From positions 71,910-135,909 of the forward strand of contig JBGQBN010000004.1 of NCBI GenBank assembly GCA_041494805.1: 64,000 bases of DNA, given 5' to 3'. Origin of the DNA: JBGQBN01 sp041494805 (GTDB lineage: Bacteria; Acidobacteriota; Terriglobia; Terriglobales; Acidobacteriaceae). The notes beneath the pieces are model-generated. The model searched no databases and had not been told where the DNA came from. It was given only the letters and a program-made list of their open reading frames with translations. Positions 23,613 to 31,762 of the stretch are shown here, in pieces. The translations under genes and the position numbers were made by a program. How positions within the stretch are numbered: position 1 is the stretch's first letter; the number at the start of each line of letters is the position of its first letter.

Positions 23613-25973
23613 ATGGAAAGAAATCCCCGTCTAGTTCTTGTCCTACTGCTGGCGATCAGGTTGGCTGCTGGTGCGCAAAGTATTTCATCCACGTTCGAAA
23701 CCGGAGCGCAGGCAGCGGTTTCGGTGACTCGCGGCTCCCTCAAACTGCCTGGTCTGAAGCAGTCCGTGAACGTCCTGCGCGACCGCTGGGGCGTGGCGCA
23801 TATCTACGCGCAGAACCAGCACGATCTGTTCTTTGCGCAGGGATTTGTCGCTGCCCAGGACCGGCTGTTTCAGATGGAACTGTGGAAACGGTCGGGCCAG
23901 GGACGGCTGGCGGAAGTGCTGGGTCCGGGCGCACTGCTTCGCGACATCAACGCGCGGCTGCTTCGCTATCGCGGCGATATGGAGCCGGAATACGAAAGCT
24001 ACGCGCCGGATACGAAGGAGATCCTTGAAGCCTTCAGCGCCGGAATCAATGCCTACGTCGCGGGCCGCATGGCGCCCGGAGGGCCCGGATTGCCCATCGA
24101 GTTTCAGATTGCGGGATTCCAGCCGGAGCCGTGGAAACCGGAGGACTGTCTGAACCGCATGGCGGCGTTCTCCATGACCGGGAACTCCTTCAGCGAACTG
24201 GAGCACGCCCAGGTGGTGGCTGCTCTGGGAGCGGACAGGGCCTCGCAGCTTTTCGAGCTCGATCCCGCAGTGAAGTTCGATCCGACGCCGGGCGTGGACT
24301 TCTCCGGGCTTTCGCCCGCGCTGTTGCGCAGCCTGGTGGGTAGTGACACGCGAGTCGAATTCCCGGCGCACATGGTTGAAGGCAGCAACAACTGGACGTT
24401 ATCCGGCGGGTTGACTCGCAGCGGAAAACCGCTGCTGGCGAATGACCCGCATCGTGTGATCGCCGAGCCCTCGCTGCGCTACATGGTGCACCTGGTGGCG
24501 CCGGGCTGGGATGTGATCGGCGCCGGGGAGCCGGGACTGCCGGGCGTGGCGCTGGGACACAATCAGAACATTGCCTGGGGCTTCACCATCTTTGGCTTGG
24601 ATCAGCAAGACCTCTACATCGAAGAACTCAAGCCTGACGATCCTTTGCAGTACCGGACGGAGCACGGGTGGGAACGCATACAGGTGCGTGAAGAAAGCTT
24701 GGCGATCCGCGGTGGGCCAAACGTTAAAGTGAAGTTGAAGTTCACCCGGCATGGTCCGGTGCTGTGGGAAGACGGGAAACGCGCGCTGGCGCTGCGCTGG
24801 GTGGGCGCGGAGCCGGGCACGGCGGGGTATCTGGGATCGCTGGCCGTCGATCGGGCACAGGACTGGCAGGAGTTTGAGGCGGCCATGCTGCGCTGGAAAG
24901 TGCCCTCGGAGAACATTGTTTATGCCGATCGCGAGGGCAATATCGGCGAGCATTCCATCGGATTAGCACCCCTGCGTAAGAACTGGACAGGGTTGCTACC
25001 TGCCCCCGGCAGAGGTGGGTACGAATGGGCTGGCTTTGTGCCAGCGCACGAACTGCCACATCAGTTCAATCCAACTGCGGGTTTCGTGGCTACGGCGAAC
25101 CACAAAATGATTCCGGAGGGGTATCCCTACAAAGTTGGCTATGAGTGGGCGCCGCCGTTCCGTATCCGGCGAATCACGGAAGTGGTGGAGCAGGCCCGGA
25201 CGAGCGGGCGCAAGCTGGATGTTGAAGACATGGAGCGGCTGCAGAATGACGTGGTCTCGCTACCGGCGCGGGAACTGGTGGAGTTGCTGCGACACGCGGC
25301 GAATCCAGACGCCTCGGTGCAGATCTTGCTGCGCTGGGATTTTGTCGTCAGTCGAGATTCCGCAGCGGCGGTTCTTTACGAGATCTGGCTGCAGGAGTTG
25401 ACTCGCGAGGTCATGAAGAAAATCGCGCCGGAAAAAGTATGGAAGATGCTGGACGACTGGGCGCCATCGCAAGTGCTGGGCTATCTCGCGCAGCCAAGCG
25501 CGGAACTCTTCGGCGCCAAGCCGGAAGTGCAGCGTGACCTGGTTCTGCGCGAATCGCTGCAAGCAGCGGTTGAGAGGTTGAGCAAGCTCGAGGGCCCAGA
25601 TCCGGCGAAATGGTCATGGGGACAGTTGCATGTGGTGTGGTTTCGCCATCCCCTGGACCGGACGCCCGGGGCGGAGGCAGGTCTCGACCTGGGGCCTATG
25701 TCACGTCCGGGGGATGGGTACACGGTGAACGCCACGGGATATCCCGGCGAATCCTTCGAACAGGTTTCGGGAGCGAGCTATCGGGAGATTCTTGATCTCA
25801 GTGATTGGGACCATTCTCTGGCGATCAACGTGCCGGGTCAAAGCGGGCAGCCGGGCAGTCCGCATTATTCCGATCTCCTGCCTTTATGGGGTGAAGGAAA
25901 GTATTTCCCTCTCTTGTATTCGCGGGATGCGGTGGAGAAGGAAGTAACGGATAGGCTGGTCTTGGAACCGTAG
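23613..25973 (+). CDS. Penicillin acylase family (S45) N-terminal nucleophile hydrolase
   Basis: A 786-residue precursor. It has a signal peptide (residues 1 to about 21, ending LAAGAQS), then the alpha-chain region with VLRDRWGVAHIYAQNQHDLFFAQGFVAAQDRLFQMELWKR, typical of S45 enzymes. The autocleavage and nucleophile site is Ser258 in EGSNNWTLSG; upstream residues to it would form the spacer, downstream the beta chain. AWGFTIFGLDQQDLY and other beta-chain blocks are conserved. Family members hydrolyse amide bonds of beta-lactams, N-acyl-homoserine lactones or other acyl-amines; which substrate applies here is unknown. It is likely periplasmic. Confidence 0.9.
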   Translation: MERNPRLVLVLLLAIRLAAGAQSISSTFETGAQAAVSVTRGSLKLPGLKQSVNVLRDRWGVAHIYAQNQHDLFFAQGFVAAQDRLFQMELWKRSGQGRLAEVLGPGALLRDINARLLRYRGDMEPEYESYAPDTKEILEAFSAGINAYVAGRMAPGGPGLPIEFQIAGFQPEPWKPEDCLNRMAAFSMTGNSFSELEHAQVVAALGADRASQLFELDPAVKFDPTPGVDFSGLSPALLRSLVGSDTRVEFPAHMVEGSNNWTLSGGLTRSGKPLLANDPHRVIAEPSLRYMVHLVAPGWDVIGAGEPGLPGVALGHNQNIAWGFTIFGLDQQDLYIEELKPDDPLQYRTEHGWERIQVREESLAIRGGPNVKVKLKFTRHGPVLWEDGKRALALRWVGAEPGTAGYLGSLAVDRAQDWQEFEAAMLRWKVPSENIVYADREGNIGEHSIGLAPLRKNWTGLLPAPGRGGYEWAGFVPAHELPHQFNPTAGFVATANHKMIPEGYPYKVGYEWAPPFRIRRITEVVEQARTSGRKLDVEDMERLQNDVVSLPARELVELLRHAANPDASVQILLRWDFVVSRDSAAAVLYEIWLQELTREVMKKIAPEKVWKMLDDWAPSQVLGYLAQPSAELFGAKPEVQRDLVLRESLQAAVERLSKLEGPDPAKWSWGQLHVVWFRHPLDRTPGAEAGLDLGPMSRPGDGYTVNATGYPGESFEQVSGASYREILDLSDWDHSLAINVPGQSGQPGSPHYSDLLPLWGEGKYFPLLYSRDAVEKEVTDRLVLEP

Positions 25974-26022
25974 GGCTTCCAATACGACGCCTTGGCGTGA
26001 TCTAGCATTTACAATCCAGTGC

Positions 26023-26688
26023 ATGCCTGATAGGCCCAAAGCTGTCTTCTTCGACGTTGGCAACACCCTTCTCTTTCCCGACCGGCAGCGTATTCTTGCG
26101 CCGCTTCACGCCAGGAAGGTTGTGCCCAGCATCGAACAGTTGCATGCGATCGAGCGAAGGACAAAGCGAGAATTCGATCTCATGCAGCAGGATGGCACCG
26201 CAGACCATAGTTTCTGGTTTCTGTTTTATACCCATCTGCTCGAAGAGCTACACATTCAGGACGCGGGTCTGCGTGATGTCCTGGTGGGTGCCACGCGGAT
26301 TTCATCCAACTGGGGCGAGATGCGTCCGGGCACGCGCGAGATTCTGCAGCGCATTGCAGCGCGCCATCGGATCGGCGTGATCTCGAATGCCGATGGCAAG
26401 ATCGCCGCCGTACTGGAACGGCATGGAATTGCCGATTGTTTTTTGACGATCACGGATTCAGGCCTGGTGGGATATGAGAAGCCGCATCCCGCCATCTTCG
26501 AGGCCGCGTTGCGAGGAATGAACGTGGCCCCGGCCGAGAGTCTGTACGTGGGCGATGTTTATTCCGTGGACTATCTGGGAGCGACCCAGGCGGGAATGAG
26601 GGCGATCCTGTTCGATGTATCCGGGGCCTATCGAGAAACAGCACTGCCGCGCGTGGAGTCGCTGGAGGAGTTAGAGAAAAATCTGTAG
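26023..26688 (+). CDS. HAD-superfamily hydrolase
   Basis: A 221-residue phosphatase-like protein. Motif I is FFDVGNTLL with nucleophile Asp11; the second Asp is replaced by Gly, as in several subfamilies. Motif II is GVISNADG, motif III Lys lies in VGYEKPHP, and motif IV is YVGDVYSVDYLGATQAGM. An alpha-helical cap lies between I and II. It is likely a phosphatase on small metabolites (phosphoglycolate/haloacid-type fold). The start is 49 bp after the penicillin acylase gene, so the two may share a transcript. Substrate unknown. Confidence 0.82.
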   Translation: MPDRPKAVFFDVGNTLLFPDRQRILAPLHARKVVPSIEQLHAIERRTKREFDLMQQDGTADHSFWFLFYTHLLEELHIQDAGLRDVLVGATRISSNWGEMRPGTREILQRIAARHRIGVISNADGKIAAVLERHGIADCFLTITDSGLVGYEKPHPAIFEAALRGMNVAPAESLYVGDVYSVDYLGATQAGMRAILFDVSGAYRETALPRVESLEELEKNL

Positions 26689-26744
26689 AGACGTTACTTG
26701 CAACGTCTCCGCCGCCGCCAAGACGCAGCAAGCTGCGTCTCTAC
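26684..26744. repeat. Composite palindrome, two GAGACG units
   Basis: Between convergent genes. TGTAGAGACG (26684-26693) pairs perfectly with CGTCTCTACA (26735-26744). Nested inside are GAGACGTT-N6-AACGTCTC (26688-26709) and AGACGCAGC-AA-GCTGCGTCT (26721-26740). It belongs to the same family as the copies at 17084, 57421 and 59975 and may also act as a bidirectional terminator-like structure. Confidence 0.75.
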
Positions 26745-26762
26745 AGTTACAGGCGATCCAGA

Positions 26763-28382
26763 TCAGATGAAGATCACTTGATGGTCAAGGCAGTCCGTGT
26801 GGATGACTTCATAGAGCTGGCGCAAAAGTTCTGTGCCGTGTCTTGAGACGAAATAGAGGCCGGCGATCTCGCGCTCCTGGAGAGTTTTGTTGGGATAGAG
26901 TGCGTTGCTGAGCAGCGCGGCGTGGCGGTCCAGCACTTCACTCTGCCGGAGTTCGGCGCGGGCGGCGCGCGAGCGCAGCTGATCGAGCTGGTGATGCATC
27001 TTGGATCCGGCGTTGTCGGCGGCTTCCACCAGGGTCTTGTCCAGACGAGCCAGAGAGTCGCGGATGGCGGTGAGAGATTTTTCCAAAGACACTCCTGCGT
27101 GGTCGAATGCGGTTTGCAGCTCTTGCGGAAGAGCATGTGCGGCGAGAGTCTGACGCAGGGGTTCGGGGCCTAGGAAGAGCTCCGGCAAGCGCAGGCCATA
27201 ACGCTCAAGTAACCCTTGAGGTTTTGACTCTACAATTGTGGCAGAAAAGCGTGGAATGATAGGAGTTATCCTACCCAGAAGTGTCCGGTACACGACCCCA
27301 GCCTGGGCGAAATAGGCCACTTCGGCGGCGCCGCCGGTGTAGGCGAGCGTGGGCAACAAGAAATCCTGTACGACCGGCCGCAGCAGAACGTTGGCGCTGA
27401 AGTGGTGTGGCGCGGAAGCGATGCGGCGCAGCAACTCGGGCTGCGGGATTACTTCTTCTCCGATCAGAAAATCCACGCTGTGCGAGCCGTTGGCGCGGCG
27501 ATGCACTGGAACGCGGGCGCCATTTCTCAGCGTGAACAGCAACGTGGAGGATGGGGTGACCTTGACCTGCTGGTGATAGCCAGCGGACTCCAGCTCTTTT
27601 CCACGGGCCAGCAGAGAGTCATCGAGCTCGGCAGCGCGTTCAATTGCGGCGCGATAGATCGGCTGGGTGACGCTGTGCAGTTCGGGATCGGAGGCATCGA
27701 GCAGGATCACTCCCCAATCGGCAAAGAGGCGCGCAAACAGACGGGCAAACGCATTGCCCAGGGTCTGGCCGGGGCGGTAACAATCCCGCAGAAGGCTACT
27801 GGTCTCTGATTCGCCCAGGAGGCCGGCGGCGGCTTCGACCACTGGCTCGATTCCGGGATCAAGGGTTAGTGTGCCAACGGGGGCATCCGGCAAACCCTGC
27901 GTGGGGGCAAACAGTTCCTTGACAGAGGCATCCGCCCTGGGAATGAGGGTGTGGTTGATCTCGGCCAGGTCGTGGTCCTCGGTGGCCAGCCAGAACACAG
28001 GCACGCAATCGACGCCGGCACTCGTGGCCTGGTCAGCCAACTTGACTGCGGTGAGCGCTTTGAAAATGGAAAACAACGGGCCGCCAAACAATCCCACTTG
28101 CTGTCCCGTGACCACAGCGGATGCACCATGGCGGAGGCGAGCAATGTTCTCGAGTGTCTTAGGCGAGGCACTCCAAGCCTGATTCTGACGCTCCAGGATG
28201 CGAGAGACCCGCTCCCGCCGGGCGGAGTCATAACCCAGGGCGGAGTTTTCGTCCTTCAGCCATTCGGCAAAGCGTGGTGAACGGGAATAGAATTGGTGGA
28301 TGGATGGAGACCAGGAAAGGAAGTCGGTGAATAGCTGCGTAGTGTGGGGAATTTGACTGAACGGCAGACAATGCACCTTCAC
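26763..28382 (-). CDS. bshC: Bacillithiol biosynthesis cysteine-adding enzyme BshC
   Basis: A 539-residue protein with the BshC pattern: an N-terminal SPSIHQFYSRSP segment, VVTGQQVGLFGGPLFSIFKALTAVKLA (Rossmann-like core), VFWLATEDHDLAEINH, and AAEVAYFAQAGVVYRTL near 330. A long helical coiled-coil insertion lies at about 430-490, and the C-terminus ends in YEVIHTDCLDHQVIFI. BshC joins cysteine to glucosaminyl-malate in the last step of bacillithiol synthesis. Bacillithiol is known in Bacillota and also in Acidobacteriota. BshA and BshB are not in the window. Confidence 0.92.
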   Translation of the reverse strand: MKVHCLPFSQIPHTTQLFTDFLSWSPSIHQFYSRSPRFAEWLKDENSALGYDSARRERVSRILERQNQAWSASPKTLENIARLRHGASAVVTGQQVGLFGGPLFSIFKALTAVKLADQATSAGVDCVPVFWLATEDHDLAEINHTLIPRADASVKELFAPTQGLPDAPVGTLTLDPGIEPVVEAAAGLLGESETSSLLRDCYRPGQTLGNAFARLFARLFADWGVILLDASDPELHSVTQPIYRAAIERAAELDDSLLARGKELESAGYHQQVKVTPSSTLLFTLRNGARVPVHRRANGSHSVDFLIGEEVIPQPELLRRIASAPHHFSANVLLRPVVQDFLLPTLAYTGGAAEVAYFAQAGVVYRTLLGRITPIIPRFSATIVESKPQGLLERYGLRLPELFLGPEPLRQTLAAHALPQELQTAFDHAGVSLEKSLTAIRDSLARLDKTLVEAADNAGSKMHHQLDQLRSRAARAELRQSEVLDRHAALLSNALYPNKTLQEREIAGLYFVSRHGTELLRQLYEVIHTDCLDHQVIFI

Positions 28383-28590
28383 CGGCGGTTCTCCTGACAG
28401 CTTTGGAAGATGGAGTTCATGCTGCAGTCAGCGCCCCTCATTCTACAGGCGAATGCCGTAGTTCAGATGTCGCAAACAGCGGACGGATGCAAAGATAGTT
28501 CTCAGCTCCCGGTTACCAGTTCTCGGTCAACCGGGCGTAGACTTCCGGTGGTGCTGGAACCGTTGCGGCGGCATCTAATACTGAGGTTAT

Positions 28591-28619
28591 TTGACTTGCA
28601 ACCAGTTAGTACCTAGATT
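28591..28619 (+). promoter_or_regulatory. Promoter of the tmRNA gene
   Basis: TTGACT (28591-28596), a 17-bp spacer and TAGATT (28614-28619) form a good sigma-70-type promoter about 35 bp before the mature tmRNA 5' end. The rest of the 271-bp gap 28383-28653 shows no gene. Confidence 0.65.
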
Positions 28620-28653
28620 GGAATTAGCTCTTTGCATGGCCAATCCCACCAGT

Positions 28654-29022
28654 GGGGGCGTCACGGCTTCGACGGAGATGCTTGCGGCCAAGAGGCATGC
28701 CGGGGTGCACACACCCGTAATCGCGTGCAAAACAACAATTGCCAACCAAACACTGGCATACGCAGCTTAATTAATTAGGTTGCCGTCTTCCGCAGCTTCG
28801 CCCGTGGGCTGCGAGCGGACGTCACACAGCGGGCTGGTCTTCCCTGCTACGTCTGGGTGGGGAGGGCGAGACTTTCAGGCTAGCGGCTAGCGTTTCTTGT
28901 CCGTTCTGAGCGACGGCCGCGAACGTCCTGGGGTAATGCCCAGGGCATGAACCGGAATAAGCATGTAGGCTCTTGACCAGTAACATTTTCGGACGCGGGT
29001 TCAACTCCCGCCGCCTCCACCA
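28654..29022 (+). ncRNA. ssrA: Transfer-messenger RNA
   Basis: One-piece tmRNA of 369 nt. The 5' end GGGGGCG pairs with CGCCTCC at the 3' end to form the tRNA-like acceptor stem, followed by A and an encoded CCA. The T arm reads GCGGGTTCAACTCCCGC. The reading frame for the tag runs from the resume codon GCC at 28741 to TAA at 28768-28770 and encodes ANQTLAYAA, ending in the protease-recognised hydrophobic C-terminus. Pseudoknot-like GC stems follow (for example around 28780-28830 and 28930-28950). The RNA, with SmpB, frees ribosomes stalled on broken mRNAs. SmpB is not nearby. Confidence 0.95.
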
Positions 29023-29221
29023 CACTCCACAGGCCCGTCCCTGACAACCCACAAAAGCACCTCGGTTCCTAACGTCTCCTTGCGCAAGGACTTGGAATGC
29101 AGTGAGATCCCGCATGCCGCTGGATTCAGTTGGTATCTCCTACCAAGACTGATGGAAGCGAGCCACATAGCCGATTATCCAGGGGGGGAGTCTGTGGCGA
29201 AGATGATCCTAGGAGGTTGCG

Positions 29222-29965
29222 GTGGCCGGTGAGGAAGAGCAGGTTCCGGGCGAGGGCGATATTCCTAGCGAGGAAAAGGCGGTTCAGGGAGTTGTGGCCT
29301 CACTGGAAGATCTTGCATCTTTTGAAACGCAGACCCTTGCCGCTGAGGTGAACGTCTTAGGCCTGCTGCGAGACCGAATGTGTTCGGCGGCACGATATGG
29401 GGGCCCCATACAAAGCGGTTATCGCAGAGTCCACTATAGGACTGAGATGGAAGCCGAAGAATCGGCATACCTGTCGGAAGGGTTCCCCTTTTCGGAGAGT
29501 GCGAAACTTCTGTCGGGCTTGCTGGTCGTGGACAACTACTCCACGGTGGAGCCGGAGCCATCGACAGAAGCATCCCGCCCTCGGATAGGCCAATACACCG
29601 GTGAACGCCTATATCTGAGTACTGATAAAAAATGGATTCTTGCTGAACGCAAGGGTCAATATTCAGAGGCCGAGGATTCTAGCAGCGAGTGGGCTGCCCA
29701 CTGCAAACCCATCCCTGATCGCCAGGTGCTTGATCGTTATTCGGTGGAAATGGTCACCGCGGGCCTGTTTGCCGCGACCAACAAGGTTTGGGAACGGCTC
29801 TCCCCTCGAATGGAGGCCCTCAAGAAGCGGCACGAAAAGGTGGTAGAAGTTTCCGGTATGCTGGCCAAGTTTACCGGCTTGCCGCCGGAAGAAGGTGTGC
29901 CAACGCCTCCGGAGCGGAAAACAAATGAAGATAAGCCCTCCAAGCGGAGTTTGACACGGCGCTGA
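29222..29965 (+). CDS. Hypothetical protein downstream of tmRNA
   Basis: A 247-residue protein starting at GTG 29222 behind a perfect AGGAGGT. It is acidic and polar with no membrane segment. There is a helical N-terminal part (EEKAVQGVVASLEDLASFETQTLAAEV), a middle with mixed Ser/Glu, and a helical C-terminal part (KVWERLSPRMEALKKRHEKVVEVSGMLAKF), ending in a basic tail. No family was recognised. It sits 200 bp past the 3' end of tmRNA, a common integration site, and is less GC-rich to the eye than its neighbours, so acquisition by transfer is possible. No integrase or direct repeat of the tmRNA end was seen. Confidence 0.6.
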   Translation: MAGEEEQVPGEGDIPSEEKAVQGVVASLEDLASFETQTLAAEVNVLGLLRDRMCSAARYGGPIQSGYRRVHYRTEMEAEESAYLSEGFPFSESAKLLSGLLVVDNYSTVEPEPSTEASRPRIGQYTGERLYLSTDKKWILAERKGQYSEAEDSSSEWAAHCKPIPDRQVLDRYSVEMVTAGLFAATNKVWERLSPRMEALKKRHEKVVEVSGMLAKFTGLPPEEGVPTPPERKTNEDKPSKRSLTRR

Positions 29966-30149
29966 GCCATCACCCCTCTCGCTTCTACCGCAGGCTTTAG
30001 GGCGGACGGGAATAGAGGGCGCAGGCTCAGAACCCCCAGCATCGGACTGCCCGGTGGGGCCGTAAAGTATCCCTGTGTGTGGCCGATATTCTATAGATGG
30101 ATCGTAATTCGCGTGCAACGATGCCAGCCACAAGCCGGAGCAGGCGCTC

Positions 30150-31634
30150 ATGAGTCTCGGTCATAAGACTTTCGCAATTCTGTTCCTCACGGTCGTCGGA
30201 CTGACAGCCGTGTTATATGCGACAACGCGAGTCTTGATGTTGCAAAATTTTCTGTCCCTCGAACAGAGAGAGACCCAGAGTGCGGTTGAGCGGGCGGAAA
30301 ACGCCTTGAACGACGATATTGCCAAGCTCGCGGCAACCACCAACGATTATGGGGCCTGGGACAGAACCTATGGGTTCATGCAGAATCCGTCGCCGGACTA
30401 CATCCGGCAGGAGTTTAAGGACCAGACCTTGCAAGGACTGGGCATCAACTCGATACTTCTGTTGGGTCCGCTGGGAAAAGCCGTCTATTTTAAGGACTAT
30501 GATCTGCTCCGCGAGCAGGAGACGGAATCGCCGGCCGTTCAAATGGCCCTGGCTTCAGACCCTTGGGTTCGGCTGGTGGGCGCGTCTTCCACTCCGGGCT
30601 CGGGGATTTTCCTTCTCCCTCAGGGGCCTACTCTCATTGCGGCTTGCCCCATCCTGACCTCCGAACGGAAGGGGCCAGCGCGAGGCGTGCTGGTGATGAC
30701 GCGCCATTTGGACGAAGCACTCATCGCACGCCTAAAGGCGGGGACGCGCTCATCCATTTCGGTTGAACTAGCCGCCAGCCCCGTGCTTGCGACAGATTTT
30801 CAAGCCGCCAGAGCTGTGCTCCAATCAAATCGAAAAGCCATTACCATTCAGGTGCGAAGTGAGAGCAGCGTCGCCGGATATGGGCTCCTAGAAGACGTTA
30901 GCGGCAAGCCCGCTCTTCTGTTGCGCGTGGACATGCCCAGAGCTGTCTTCCAGCAGGGAGAGGCCAGTCTGCGTTATTTTTTGGGAGCGTTATGTCTGGC
31001 CAGCCTGGTGTTTGGCGCCGTAACCATGCTGCTCTTGCGATATGCCGTTTTGGCCCGATTGACGCATCTGAACGCCGAAATCAGTAGGATTGGAGACGGG
31101 AGGGACCTTCGGGAGCGGGTTGCCGTCTCAGGTAATGATGAACTATCCAGGCTGGGGGGAGCGATCAATACGATGCTGGAGGCGCTGCAGAACGGCGATA
31201 CACAGTTCCGCGAAATTTCGGAAAACATTCACCAAGTTTTCTGGGTCAAAGACCAGGACACGCAGGAAGTAGTTTATGTCAGTCCTCCTTGGGAGAGTAG
31301 CTCGGGACTCACGCGCGAGAGCCTTTATTCCGGCTCCGAGTTCTGGCTTGAAACCATTCATCCTGAAGACCGCAGCCTGGTGGCGGAAATGCTGGAGAAG
31401 CAACGGCGCGGAAAGAAGGGAGAAGCGGAATTTCGTATTGTCCGCCCCGATGAAACCATTTGGTGGATTTGGTGCCGCTATTTCCCGGTCTTCACCGCGG
31501 AAGGACATTTGACGGAAACCGTAGGCCTCTCCGAAGATGTGACGGAATACAAGAATGCGGAGCAGACCCTGCTACGCTCGCAGCAGGAAGTGTGGAACGT
31601 AATGGGGACAGTCGCCCAAACTTCCCCCAGATGA
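30150..31634 (+). CDS. CHASE4-HAMP-PAS sensor without output domain
   Basis: A 494-residue membrane protein. The first membrane helix is at 9-30. A CHASE4-like periplasmic sensor (about 35-270) has NDDIAKLAATTNDYGAWDRTYGFM, a CHASE4 hallmark. The second helix is at about 276-298, then HAMP (about 299-350: LTHLNAEISRIGDGRDLRERV... GGAINTMLEAL) and a PAS domain with a PAC tail (about 355-475: SENIHQVFWVKDQDTQEVVYVSPPWE, ETVGLSEDVTEYKNAEQTLL). Such proteins normally end in a histidine kinase, GGDEF or EAL domain; here the frame stops about 20 residues after PAC, so signal output must go through a partner or the gene is a truncated remnant. Confidence 0.85.
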   Translation: MSLGHKTFAILFLTVVGLTAVLYATTRVLMLQNFLSLEQRETQSAVERAENALNDDIAKLAATTNDYGAWDRTYGFMQNPSPDYIRQEFKDQTLQGLGINSILLLGPLGKAVYFKDYDLLREQETESPAVQMALASDPWVRLVGASSTPGSGIFLLPQGPTLIAACPILTSERKGPARGVLVMTRHLDEALIARLKAGTRSSISVELAASPVLATDFQAARAVLQSNRKAITIQVRSESSVAGYGLLEDVSGKPALLLRVDMPRAVFQQGEASLRYFLGALCLASLVFGAVTMLLLRYAVLARLTHLNAEISRIGDGRDLRERVAVSGNDELSRLGGAINTMLEALQNGDTQFREISENIHQVFWVKDQDTQEVVYVSPPWESSSGLTRESLYSGSEFWLETIHPEDRSLVAEMLEKQRRGKKGEAEFRIVRPDETIWWIWCRYFPVFTAEGHLTETVGLSEDVTEYKNAEQTLLRSQQEVWNVMGTVAQTSPR

Positions 31635-31762
31635 CCAGCGTCTTTGCCTCCTGGCGGGCCCGGATTTAATCGAACTGATACTTCTCTTTCGCTGGGCATT
31701 GATTCCGCCCGGTGTCTCTGCTAACTTTCCCCACGCTTTCCCGTCCTTCCGAGAGCTTTCTT

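Noticed and set aside
28410..28616. Plus-strand ORF upstream of tmRNA
   Set aside because: It overlaps the tmRNA promoter and has no ribosome site or family.
28822..29115. Minus-strand ORF over tmRNA
   Set aside because: It lies on the complement of the tmRNA, whose structure and tag frame are clear.
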